Shown here piece by piece: positions 1 through 8,107 of a DNA stretch of 33,092 bases. Below the pieces are notes generated by a model. It was not told where the DNA came from, ran no database searches, and saw only the letters and a list, made by a program, of their open reading frames with translations. The translations under genes were made by a program, and so were the position numbers. The stretch spans positions 1-33,092 of the forward strand of contig NZ_JAERQE010000047.1 of the NCBI RefSeq assembly GCF_016734765.1, in the 5' to 3' direction. Position 1 is the stretch's first letter; each line of letters opens with the position of its first letter. The stretch is from Microvirga soli. GTDB taxonomy: Bacteria; Pseudomonadota; Alphaproteobacteria; Rhizobiales; Beijerinckiaceae.

Positions 1-80
1 GCTTGCCTCCCGGGCCATATCCTAGTCAACGCGCAGCCCACCCGAATGGATTCAAGCCCAGATCAAAAGCGCTTTAGGCG

Positions 81-119
81 CTCTGGATTCCCCTCCGCTG
101 CGCTCCGGCCGGGAATGAC
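81..119. repeat. half copy of dispersed palindromic repeat
   Basis: This stretch reads ..CCGCTGCGCTCCGGCCGGGAATGAC and resembles the right arm of the palindromic element at 10071-10168 (TTCCGCTGCGCGGCCTGGGATGAC). Only one arm is visible, so it is either a decayed copy or chance similarity. The rest of 1-145 shows no gene. Confidence 0.35.
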
Positions 120-144
120 ACCGGCGCATTAGCAGACCAGCAAC

Positions 145-173
145 AAAAAACGCGGCCCGGAAGCCGCGTTTTT
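145..173. terminator. rho-independent terminator (bidirectional)
   Basis: A-tract, then CGCGGC, a short loop, GCCGCG and a T-tract (169-173). It lies 27 bp beyond the stop of the large minus-strand coiled-coil gene and would end its transcript. The A- and T-tracts on both sides make it usable in either direction. Confidence 0.8.
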
Positions 174-199
174 CGTATTCGTCGAGACGAGGAGACGGC

Positions 200-3100
200 T
201 CAGTCGAACCGGCCGCTCGCATGGGCCAGCATAGTGTAGACCTTGCCGGTTTCCGACGTGAGGTAGGTCTTGGTCAGCATGGAATCGCGGTCGTCGCGGG
301 AGACTTCGGCGAGCAGGCGCTCGAACTCCTCCACATAGCGGTCCACCGTCTGCCGGAACTCGTCGTCGCGGCCGTACTTGCGGCGGATTTCCTCGAAGGT
401 CTGCTGACCCTGCAGGGTGTAGAGCCGGCGGGTGAACACGTTGCTCTCGCCGCGGCGGTAGCGGTCCCACAGCTCCACGGCCGCGTCGTGATCGATCATG
501 CGGGCGATGTCGACCGAGATCGAGTCGAGCGACTCGAGGCTGTTGGTGCGCGAGCGGTCGGGACGGGCTGCCGGGCTGCCGCGGGACGGCTCCACATTCT
601 CCTCGCGGGAGGCACGGTTCAGGAGATCCGACAGCCAGCCGCCACGGGCACCGGCCTCGCGGGCAGGGGCCTCACGGGCAGGCGCTTCACGGGAAGGAGC
701 CTCCTCACGGCGTGGGGCCGGACGCTCGGCCGCAGGCGGTGCCTGGCGCACGGGCGCAGGAGCCGGGGTGGGCTTCGGCTCGGCCTGACGTGCCACCGGA
801 GCCGGGGCAGGGGCAGGCATCGGGGTAGGAACCGGAACAGGCGCCGGGGTCTGGGCGATGCGCTGCTCGACCGCAGCGGCGACGGCCGCCATGGTCGCGG
901 CAACCGGGGTTTCGTTGACGGCGGCCTTGCGCGGCTGGGCGGCCGGAGCCGCGTCGACCAGACGGTTGGAGCGCGACACGAGAGCCGACAGCTCGTTCAG
1001 GGCCTTGATCTGGTCGGCGACGACGCGGCGCATGTTGGCGGTCGTTTCCTGGGTCTCCTGCGGCAGCTCGACGACCCCGCGGCGGAGTTCGGCGCGGGTG
1101 GCCTCCAGCTCGCACTGGATGTTGCCGGTCATGCCGCGCAGCTCGCCCATGGCGTCGCGGAACTGAGCGGTGGCTTTGCCCAGTGCTGCTGCCATCTCGG
1201 TGGTGGCCTGCTCGTAGCTGGCGCGCAGGGCCTCCGCGGTCCGCTCGCTCTCCTGGCCGGTGGTGGCGCGGATGCGCTCGAACTGCTCGCCGATGGCGGC
1301 CGTGGTGGTGTCGGCCGCCGAGGACAGGACCGAACCGATCTGGCGTGCCTTGGCTTCGGCGCTCTCGAGGGAGCCCTCCAAGAGGGTGGTGAAGGAGCGC
1401 GTGACGGATTCGAGGTCCTGCGAGCGCTCGCCGATCCGGGTCAGGAGCTCGTCCAGGGCCTGCTGGCGGCTGGAGAGTGCCTCGTTCATGCGGGCCTCGA
1501 CGCTCTCCAGGGCAGCGGCCGCCTCGGTGAGGGTGCGCATCTGCTCGCCGGTGGTGCTGGTGAGCGCCTGTCCGCGCGCCTCGAGGCTGCGGGCCAGTTC
1601 CAGCGCCTGCTGGATGGCGCCGGACGACACGTTGCGCAATTCGTCGACCTGCTCGGCCACCTGGTCGGAGGCGCGGCCGGTCTGCGTGGCGATCTCCGAT
1701 AGGAGCGTCTCGATATGCTGGACGCGTCCGGCCAGACCGTCCTCGACGGCCCCGAGGTTGCTGCTGGCGGAAGCCGCCACCTGCTGGAGCAGGCGGTTGG
1801 CATCGGTCAGGCGGCCGAGCACGTCGGTGAGTTCGCCGCGCAGGCGCTCGTTGGCGCCGGTGAGGGCCTCGACCGTCTGCTCGGTTCCCTCGTTGATGGA
1901 AACGCGCACGGCCTCCGTCGACTGCAGGTAGGAGGCGGTAAGCTCCATCGTGCGCTCCTGGAGCGACGAGAGGAGGGTGGTGCTGCGGTCCTGCAGGCTC
2001 TCGATGACCGCGTTGCTGCGTTCTTCGAGGCTGCGCAGGGTTGTGTCGCTGATGGCCGCGACCTCGCGGCCGATGACCTCGCCACGGCTGCCCAGGCTCT
2101 CGACGAGCGATGCGCCCTGCGTGTCGAAGATCGAGCGGATCTCGCCGATGCGGCCGGTAAGCGAGCCGAGAACGGCCTGGCCGCGCTCGTCGATGGTCTC
2201 GGCAGCGCCGGTCAGGCGGTTGACGACGCTGTCCTCGAGCATCGTGACGCTCTGGTTGAGAGCGGCGGCAAGCTCCTCGGTACGGCTGCCCAGCGTCGCG
2301 GCGATCTCTTCCGCGCGGCTGCCCAGGGTCTGGTTGATCTCGAAGGCACGGGCGCCAAGGGTCTCGGAAATCTCGTCGGCGCGGCTGCCCAGCACCTCGT
2401 TGATCGCCGTGATGCGGCCGTCGAGGGACTGGCCGATCTGCTCGGCCTTGGAGGACAGGGTGTCGGCGATGGCGTTGGTCTTGGCCGTGATCGCCTGGCT
2501 GATTTCGTCCACGCGGGCCTGGAGGGCCGTGGCCACGTCGCGGCCGCCTTCGGCCATGACGCGGGCCATCTCGCCGGTGCGCACCACGAGGGCCTCGTTG
2601 AGGGCCGTGGAGCGGGCGCCGAGCACGCTGTCGACCCGCTCGACGATGGCGTCGAAGTTGGTCGTGATCTCACCGGTGCGGCGGGATGCATGGTCCTCAA
2701 GGGCCGAAAGCTGCGTCTCGATGGCGGTGGTCGCCTCGCGGGCACGCTCAGTGAAGGATTCGGCCACGGTGCGGCCCTGCACGGTGATCAGGCGGTCCAT
2801 CTCTTCGAGGCGGCCGGTGATGGTCTCGGTCATGCTGCCCACATCGCGGGAGATGCGCTCGGCCACTTCGCTGCCGCGGGTGGTGACGTCCTCCAGGGCC
2901 GAGAGCCGGGCCACGAGGGTCTCTTCCATCTCTCGGGTGCGGGTGTCGACGGTGGTGGACAGGGCCTCGGCCGTGCGGTTGAGGGCCTCGTTGACGCGCG
3001 AGCCCTGGCTGGCGATGGCGAGCACGATGTCCTTCGCCGTGCTGGCAAGGCGGGTCTGTGCGTCCTCGGTGTGGAGGGACAGGGTGTCGGAGAACTCCTG

Positions 3101-5053
3101 GCCGCGGTTTTCGAACGCGGAGCGGAATTCCTCGACCTGGGTTCCCATGATGCCCGACAGGCGCTCGCCGGCCTGGGTGAGGCTGGTCTCGAGGGCCTGG
3201 CCCTGAACGGTGACGGATTCGCTGACGCGCAGGCTGGCGCTTTCCAGGCGGCTGGCGAGGTCTTCGACACGGGTGCCGATGGACTCGTCGGCAAGCCGCA
3301 CGGCACCCTCCAGGTGCTCGCGCACCTCGGTGCCGCGCTGAGTGATCTCGCGGGTGACGTCGCCCGCAGTAGTTGCCAGGCTCTCGCGGAACTCATTGCC
3401 GCGCAGCACAATCTCGTCGACGACGCCGGTGCCCGTGCTGGCAAGCTGCTCGCGCAGGGAGCTGCCGCGGGTGGCAAGCTCTTCGATGAGGGAGCCGGCC
3501 GTGAGGGCGAACTCCTCGCGCACGGTGCCGCTGCTGGTGGTGAGGGCCTGAACGAGCGAAGCTCCGGTCTCGGAGAGCTGCTCGCGCATCTGGGTGCCGC
3601 GGGTCACAATCTCCTCGCTCACCGAGGTGCCGGCTGCCGCGATCTGGTCGCGCATTTCGGCCGTGCGGGCGGAGATGTCGTCGGCGATCACGCCGCCGGT
3701 GGCCGCGAGCTTCTCGGTGATCTCGGCTCCGCGCTGGGTGAAGCTGTCTTCCAGGGTGCGAGCGGTCTGCTCGAAGGCCTCGCGCACGTCGTTGCCCTGC
3801 TGGGCGAGGGCGTCGATCACGCCGCGGCCGGTCTCGGCCAGGGTGCGGGTGACCTGGCTCGCGCCTTCCTGCAGGTGACGGGTCAGGAGGTCGCCGGTGC
3901 GCTCGAAGGCGCCGGTGATGTCCTGGGCCTTGCTCTCGAGAGCGGTCGTGATCGTCACGCCCACCTCGGAGATGCCGTTTTTGATTTCGTCGCTGGAGCC
4001 CGCGAGACGGTCGACCAGTTCGACGCCGCGGCTTGCCATCTCCTCGACGACGCGCTCGCCGGCGCGGCCGAGGGCCTGGGTGATGTGGTCGCCCTGCTTC
4101 TCAAGCGAAGCGGTGACCTTGTCGCCTGCGCCGCTGACGGCGGACACGACGCGCTCGCTGGCGCCGTCGAGATCCTGGATCAGGTTCTGGTGCACGCCGG
4201 TGATCGAGCCGCGCACGCGCTCAGCGTTCGACACGATGGCTTCGCGCTGCGCCACGAGCTCATCGATGAGCGAGCGGATGCGGATCTCGTTGTCGGAATA
4301 GGCGCGCTCAAGGGTCGAGATTTCGCTGCGCACGAGGGTTTCGAGCTCGCCGGCGCGGGCGAGCGCCCGTTCGACGCCGTCGCCCACGGCCGCCACTTCA
4401 CGGCGCACGGCCTGCGAGACGGAGAGGACCGCGTCGGTGGAGAAGCTCTCGGGTTGGGCAAGGCGCGTGGCCACTTCGCCGATTGCGCGGGCCACCAGCT
4501 TCATCTCCTGCGACCGGACGGTGAGCATGGCGGCGATGAAGAACAGGAAGATCGGCCCGACGAGACCCACGGCGCCGAGCGCCAGCTGGGATGTCGAGAA
4601 TGTAGCGAGGAGCTGCTCAGGCGTGGTGATGCCCTGGGTGTAGGCGAGGGCGCCGATGCCGCCGATCCAAAGCAGGGAAAGAAGCGCGGCCATCCAGTAG
4701 GCCCGGCGGGAGGGGCGAACTTGGAGAGCCTGCAGCATCACGCCGACATTCTGGCGGTCGTCGTTGGCCACGGCATTCCGGTCGGGGGCGACGAAACCGG
4801 AGCGGGCCATGTCGTCGAGCCGCGGGTCGTGGTCGTCGGCGTGAGCGGAAAGGGAGTCAGAGCCGAGCCCGAAGGGACCTCTTGTGAAGTCGTGATCGTC
4901 GATATCAGGCAGCTTGGGATCTTCGCCGAAGGGCTTGTCACCCGGCCGAGACGGGGTGTGGATCACGAAAGTCTCGTCAAGGTTGAGTGCCTGCTCCACA
5001 GCCGAAAGGGCTGCTTCAGCCGGGTCCTTCATCTTCTTGTTCTCGGTCGCCAT
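200..5053 (-). CDS. giant membrane-anchored coiled-coil protein, growth-pole-ring (GPR)-like
   Basis: This 1617-residue protein has an acidic cytoplasmic N-terminus and two hydrophobic helices (about residues 120-141 and 155-179). About 1150 residues of helix follow, then a Pro/Ala-rich linker and a conserved charged C-terminal domain of about 110 residues. Residues about 310-585 are an unbroken run of 11-residue units (e.g. GDKVTASLEKQ, GDHITQALGRA, GERVVEEMASR), with another run of the type ADEISETLGAR further on. Such hendecads are typical of apolipoprotein-like right-handed coiled coils. The architecture matches the Agrobacterium GROWTH POLE RING protein (about 2100 residues), which forms a ring at the growing pole and is needed for polar growth; this copy is shorter. 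That function is inferred from architecture. The ATG at 5053 is preferred because GAGGG lies about 6 bases upstream; a TTG at 5098 is in frame but has no clear ribosome site. Confidence 0.85.
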   Translation of the reverse strand: MATENKKMKDPAEAALSAVEQALNLDETFVIHTPSRPGDKPFGEDPKLPDIDDHDFTRGPFGLGSDSLSAHADDHDPRLDDMARSGFVAPDRNAVANDDRQNVGVMLQALQVRPSRRAYWMAALLSLLWIGGIGALAYTQGITTPEQLLATFSTSQLALGAVGLVGPIFLFFIAAMLTVRSQEMKLVARAIGEVATRLAQPESFSTDAVLSVSQAVRREVAAVGDGVERALARAGELETLVRSEISTLERAYSDNEIRIRSLIDELVAQREAIVSNAERVRGSITGVHQNLIQDLDGASERVVSAVSGAGDKVTASLEKQGDHITQALGRAGERVVEEMASRGVELVDRLAGSSDEIKNGISEVGVTITTALESKAQDITGAFERTGDLLTRHLQEGASQVTRTLAETGRGVIDALAQQGNDVREAFEQTARTLEDSFTQRGAEITEKLAATGGVIADDISARTAEMRDQIAAAGTSVSEEIVTRGTQMREQLSETGASLVQALTTSSGTVREEFALTAGSLIEELATRGSSLREQLASTGTGVVDEIVLRGNEFRESLATTAGDVTREITQRGTEVREHLEGAVRLADESIGTRVEDLASRLESASLRVSESVTVQGQALETSLTQAGERLSGIMGTQVEEFRSAFENRGQEFSDTLSLHTEDAQTRLASTAKDIVLAIASQGSRVNEALNRTAEALSTTVDTRTREMEETLVARLSALEDVTTRGSEVAERISRDVGSMTETITGRLEEMDRLITVQGRTVAESFTERAREATTAIETQLSALEDHASRRTGEITTNFDAIVERVDSVLGARSTALNEALVVRTGEMARVMAEGGRDVATALQARVDEISQAITAKTNAIADTLSSKAEQIGQSLDGRITAINEVLGSRADEISETLGARAFEINQTLGSRAEEIAATLGSRTEELAAALNQSVTMLEDSVVNRLTGAAETIDERGQAVLGSLTGRIGEIRSIFDTQGASLVESLGSRGEVIGREVAAISDTTLRSLEERSNAVIESLQDRSTTLLSSLQERTMELTASYLQSTEAVRVSINEGTEQTVEALTGANERLRGELTDVLGRLTDANRLLQQVAASASSNLGAVEDGLAGRVQHIETLLSEIATQTGRASDQVAEQVDELRNVSSGAIQQALELARSLEARGQALTSTTGEQMRTLTEAAAALESVEARMNEALSSRQQALDELLTRIGERSQDLESVTRSFTTLLEGSLESAEAKARQIGSVLSSAADTTTAAIGEQFERIRATTGQESERTAEALRASYEQATTEMAAALGKATAQFRDAMGELRGMTGNIQCELEATRAELRRGVVELPQETQETTANMRRVVADQIKALNELSALVSRSNRLVDAAPAAQPRKAAVNETPVAATMAAVAAAVEQRIAQTPAPVPVPTPMPAPAPAPVARQAEPKPTPAPAPVRQAPPAAERPAPRREEAPSREAPAREAPAREAGARGGWLSDLLNRASREENVEPSRGSPAARPDRSRTNSLESLDSISVDIARMIDHDAAVELWDRYRRGESNVFTRRLYTLQGQQTFEEIRRKYGRDDEFRQTVDRYVEEFERLLAEVSRDDRDSMLTKTYLTSETGKVYTMLAHASGRFD

Positions 5054-5246
5054 GATCCGCCCTCGTGACGCAACTGATGATTCTGAAGCCGCACTCAATC
5101 CACGAAAAGCAAGGTGAATGCATGGCCTCAGCCGCTACAGACGACCCTAAAGGGACTTCCGCACGGTAATCTGTCATTTACCAAGCAAGTCTAGCGGCCG
5201 AACTGAAACAAGGAAACCGGATGTCCCCTGCCACTTGCGAACGTCG

Positions 5247-5262
5247 TTAACGGCTTAGTAAC
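5247..5262 (+). promoter_or_regulatory. degenerate CtrA-type box
   Basis: TTAA, 7 bases, then GTAAC: one mismatch from the CtrA consensus TTAA-N7-TTAAC. It sits in the 315-bp divergent region between the GPR-like gene and the ferredoxin. One mismatch in a short motif can arise by chance. Nothing else distinctive is seen in 5054-5368 apart from the AGAGG ribosome site before the ferredoxin. Confidence 0.25.
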
Positions 5263-5368
5263 CCGCACTACGGGGCACAATGCGGCAAAAAGACGGCGTG
5301 CGCCGGGCCCGTCTCTCGTCTTCCGGTGCAGTCTGTCATAAGTATGCGCCAGCAAGCAGAGGTCCGCA

Positions 5369-5689
5369 ATGATCCAGATCACGTTCATCGATACCGAGGG
5401 AACCGCCCGCACCGTCGAGGCGGAGGAGGGCGCAACCGTCATGGAAACGGCCATCCGCAATGGCGTTCCCGGCATCGAAGCCGAGTGCGGCGGGGCCTGC
5501 TCCTGCGCCACATGCCATGTCTATGTGGCCGAGGAGTGGGAGGCCGCCACGGGCCAGCCCCAGCCCATGGAGGAGGACATGCTCGACTTCGCCTTCGATG
5601 TGCGCCCTAATTCGCGGCTCTCGTGCCAGATCCGGGTGCGGCCGGAGCTCGACGGTCTCGTCGTTCACACTCCGTCCCGGCAAGGCTGA
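5369..5689 (+). CDS. [2Fe-2S] ferredoxin, adrenodoxin/putidaredoxin type
   Basis: This 106-residue soluble electron carrier has the vertebrate-type ferredoxin fold. Cluster ligands are visible as C40, C46 and C49 (C-x5-C-x2-C) and C86 in LSCQI; an extra C44 lies inside the loop. Length and the C-terminal LDGLVVHTP are typical of alphaproteobacterial FdxB/adrenodoxin-like proteins that feed electrons to P450s, oxygenases or Fe-S assembly. No partner reductase or oxygenase lies nearby, so the physiological partner is unknown. The ATG at 5369 has AGAGG just upstream. The universal stress protein starts 15 bp after its stop, suggesting one transcript. Confidence 0.93.
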   Translation: MIQITFIDTEGTARTVEAEEGATVMETAIRNGVPGIEAECGGACSCATCHVYVAEEWEAATGQPQPMEEDMLDFAFDVRPNSRLSCQIRVRPELDGLVVHTPSRQG

Positions 5690-5704
5690 ACCTGGAGGCA
5701 GATC

Positions 5705-6130
5705 ATGTTCAAGACCATTCTGGTGCCCGTCGATCTCGGTGAGGTGGAAGCGGCCAAGGCGGCCATCGACAAGGCGGTCGAACTCGCCAAGAATTCGGGC
5801 GGCTCCCTGCGGCTGATTTATGTACGGGCCATCGTGCCGGTCACCTACATGGAGTTCATGCCGCCTGCCTTCGACGAGGAGCAGCAGGGACAGGCGGACG
5901 CCAAGCTCGCCGAGGTGGCGGCCGGGGTCGCGCTGCCGGCCGAGCGCGTGTCTACCGCCGTTCGTCTCGGTTCCGTCTATGCCGAGGTCCTGGACGAGGC
6001 TGAGCAGACCGGCGCCGACCTCATCGTGGTCGGCTCGCATCGCCCCACCATGGCGACGTACCTGCTAGGCTCCAACGCCTCCACCATCGTGCGCCACGCC
6101 CGGTGCTCGGTGCTGGTGGTGAGGGCCTGA
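5705..6130 (+). CDS. universal stress protein, UspA family
   Basis: A 141-residue single-domain Usp protein. The N-terminal strand MFKTILVPVD and the C-terminal nucleotide-loop region (VVGSHRPTMATYLLGSNAS, about residues 108-126) followed by IVRHARCSVLVVR are diagnostic. The ATP-binding signature G-x2-G-x9-G-S is altered: the second glycine is Arg (GSHR), a variant I recall as common in alphaproteobacterial members, so ATP binding cannot be assumed. The start has a strong GGAGG. It directly follows the ferredoxin gene and is probably co-transcribed. Family role: tolerance to starvation, redox or other stress; the specific role is unknown. Confidence 0.92.
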   Translation: MFKTILVPVDLGEVEAAKAAIDKAVELAKNSGGSLRLIYVRAIVPVTYMEFMPPAFDEEQQGQADAKLAEVAAGVALPAERVSTAVRLGSVYAEVLDEAEQTGADLIVVGSHRPTMATYLLGSNASTIVRHARCSVLVVRA

Positions 6131-6143
6131 GTTTCACCTCCGG

Positions 6144-6218
6144 TCGTCATGGCCGGGCATCCACGTCCTCACCCACTGCAAAGACGTGGATGCCCGCAAC
6201 AAGTGCGGGCATGACGAC
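6144..6218. repeat. intergenic palindromic repeat
   Basis: An imperfect inverted repeat: the left arm GTCGTCATGGCCGGGCATCC continues into ACGTC, and the right arm reads GACGTGGATGCCCG, then GCGGGCATGACGAC. It fits between two convergent genes (universal stress protein and the two-helix membrane protein) and can form a long hairpin that may also act as a terminator. Its outer bases GTCAT/ATGAC match those of the element at 10071-10168. Confidence 0.75.
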
Positions 6219-6237
6219 GAAGAGGGATATGTGAGGC

Positions 6238-6807
6238 TTACGAAGCCTTCGGCAGAAGCTCTTCCGGCAGTGCCTCCGAGCGGAACGGGCGGGGCTTGTT
6301 GAGCCGGATCATCGGCTCGATCTGCCAATAGCCCACGATGGCGAGGAGGATGCCCAGGAGTGCGACGGGGGTCGCGCCCATCTGGAAAGCCTGCCAGACC
6401 AGATAGGCCATGGCCAGGAGGGACGCGATAGCGAGGCCGGATGTGGGCAGCCACAGGCCCATGGGCTTGCCGGCCACGAAGCGGACCTCGGGATTGGCCT
6501 GGATGATGGCCTCACACAGGGTCTTTACAAAGGCGCGGTATTCCTTCGTCATCTCCTTAGCCTCGACAAGGCTCTTCCAGTCGAGGGAGTTGAAGGTGAA
6601 GGATTTGCCGTCCTTCAGGGTGACCTTGGTGCGGTACGATTTCTGCGCCAGCCGTCCGGGCTCGAAGGTCATGCGTACAGTGTCCACCGCGCCAAGCTGG
6701 ACCTCGTGCACCTTGCGGCCGGAATCCACCGTGAGCGTGCTGCCCTTGAGGGTGAAGGAGATTGGCCCGCTGAATGGCTTGGGGCTGTGGGAATAGGTTT
6801 GGGACAT
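6238..6807 (-). CDS. conserved two-helix membrane protein of unknown function
   Basis: I do not recognise a named family for this 189-residue protein. Residues 1-100 are soluble and rich in beta-strand pattern (FTLKGSTLTVDSGRKVHEVQL..), resembling small PH-like membrane-associated domains. Residues about 115-137 and 145-165 form two hydrophobic helices (LWLPTSGLAIASLLAMAYLV; VALLGILLAIVGYW) joined by a short loop. The tail is proline/charged. It follows the VWA gene by 61 bp on the same strand and may be the last gene of a kef-VWA-membrane protein transcript. The ATG at 6807 is the first available; no strong ribosome site is visible. Confidence 0.8.
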   Translation of the reverse strand: MSQTYSHSPKPFSGPISFTLKGSTLTVDSGRKVHEVQLGAVDTVRMTFEPGRLAQKSYRTKVTLKDGKSFTFNSLDWKSLVEAKEMTKEYRAFVKTLCEAIIQANPEVRFVAGKPMGLWLPTSGLAIASLLAMAYLVWQAFQMGATPVALLGILLAIVGYWQIEPMIRLNKPRPFRSEALPEELLPKAS

Positions 6808-6868
6808 GAGGCTTCTTTAACCGGGGGCCGTCGTTCCGGCAAACCGGTTCCGGATTACGGCATGATCC

Positions 6869-8044
6869 TTACCGCACCAATTCACGCATCGCGTGGTCGA
6901 TGCCTTCGAGATTGAGCGGAAACATGCGCTCGCTGAAGGTCTGCCGGATCAGGTTGATCGATTGCGTATAGCCCCAATGCGGTTGCGGCACCGGGTTCAG
7001 CCACACGGCTTTGTGGAAATGGTCGAGGATGCGCCGCAGCCAGACTTGACCCGCTTCCTCGTTCCAGTGCTCCACGGAACCGCCGGGATGAGTGACCTCG
7101 TAGGGGCTCATGGAGGCATCGCCCACGAAGACCACGCGGTAATCCGACGGATAGGTGCGGATCACGTCGAGGGTGGGGATCCTCTCGTCGAACCGGCGGC
7201 GGTTCTCCTTCCACACATTCTCATAGACGCAGTTGTGGAAGTAGAAATGCTCGAAATGCTTGAACTCGAGTCTGGCTGCCGAGAACAGCTCCTCGGCGAT
7301 CTCGATGTGCCAGTCCATGGAGCCGCCCACATCGAGAAAGAGCAGCACCTTCACGGCGTTGCGGCGCTCAGGCCTGAGGCGCACGTCGAGATAGCCCTTG
7401 TGGGCCGTCTCGTGGATCGTCTCGTCGAGGTCGAGTTCCTCAGCCGAGCCGGTGCGGGCGAAGCGGCGGAGCCGCCTGAGCGCAACGCGCATGTTGCGCA
7501 CGCCGAGCTCGACGCTGTCGTCGAAATCCTTAAACTCGCGCTTGTCCCACACCTTCACGGCGCGGAAGTTGCGGTTCTTGTCCTGGCTGATGCGCACGCC
7601 TTCCGGGTTGTAGCCATGGGCGCCATAAGGCGAGGTGCCGGCGGTGCCGATCCACTTGTTGCCGCCCTGGTGACGTCCCTTTTGCTCCTCGAGGCGTTTT
7701 TTAAGGTTCTCCCAGAGCTTGTCCCAACCCATGGCCTCGATCTGGCGCTTCTCCTCGTCGGTGAGATAGCGCTCGGCGAGCTTGCGCAGCCATTCCTCCG
7801 GGATGCCGGTCTCCTCGACCGCGCGGCCCATGCTCTCGAGGCCCTTGAATACATGGGCGAAGACCTGGTCGAACTTATCGAAATGCCGCTCGTCCTTCAC
7901 CAGGCAGACGCGGGAGAGGTAGTAGAACTCCTCCACGCTCTTGTCGGCGAGGTCCCGGTCGAGCGCCTCCAGCAGGGCGAGATACTCCCGGAACGAGACC
8001 GGCACCTTGGCCGCGCGCAGCTCTGTGAAGAAGGTCAGGAACAT
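6869..8044 (-). CDS. VWA domain protein, CoxE-like partner of MoxR ATPases
   Basis: A 391-residue protein of the CoxE-like VWA family. The N-terminal half is helical (FFTELRAAKVPVSFREYL..), and the VWA domain begins about residue 233. The metal-ion-dependent adhesion site is modified: D-V-G-G-S replaces D-x-S-x-S (D238, G240, S242), as is usual for this family, and VVFVGDASMSPYE supplies the later acidic position. Such proteins work with MoxR AAA ATPases as cytosolic chaperones that mature metal-centre or membrane complexes. The presumed partner is encoded at 11566-12414, more than 3 kb away on the other strand. A TTG at 8062 is the longest start, but the ATG at 8044 matches my memory of family N-termini; neither has a strong ribosome site. 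Confidence 0.9.
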   Translation of the reverse strand: MFLTFFTELRAAKVPVSFREYLALLEALDRDLADKSVEEFYYLSRVCLVKDERHFDKFDQVFAHVFKGLESMGRAVEETGIPEEWLRKLAERYLTDEEKRQIEAMGWDKLWENLKKRLEEQKGRHQGGNKWIGTAGTSPYGAHGYNPEGVRISQDKNRNFRAVKVWDKREFKDFDDSVELGVRNMRVALRRLRRFARTGSAEELDLDETIHETAHKGYLDVRLRPERRNAVKVLLFLDVGGSMDWHIEIAEELFSAARLEFKHFEHFYFHNCVYENVWKENRRRFDERIPTLDVIRTYPSDYRVVFVGDASMSPYEVTHPGGSVEHWNEEAGQVWLRRILDHFHKAVWLNPVPQPHWGYTQSINLIRQTFSERMFPLNLEGIDHAMRELVR

Positions 8045-8107
8045 CGCGCCAATGTCGGGCAAGGAGTGGGAAGGTCAATAGGGCAGGCGGGTTTCAAGAG
8101 ACTCGCT

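Noticed and set aside
221..5068. Long open frames on the plus strand (493 and 1117 codons)
   Set aside because: They are antisense to the repeat-rich GPR-like gene. Regular repeats and high GC keep the opposite frames open; the translations are low-complexity Gly/Ala/His/Leu without family features.
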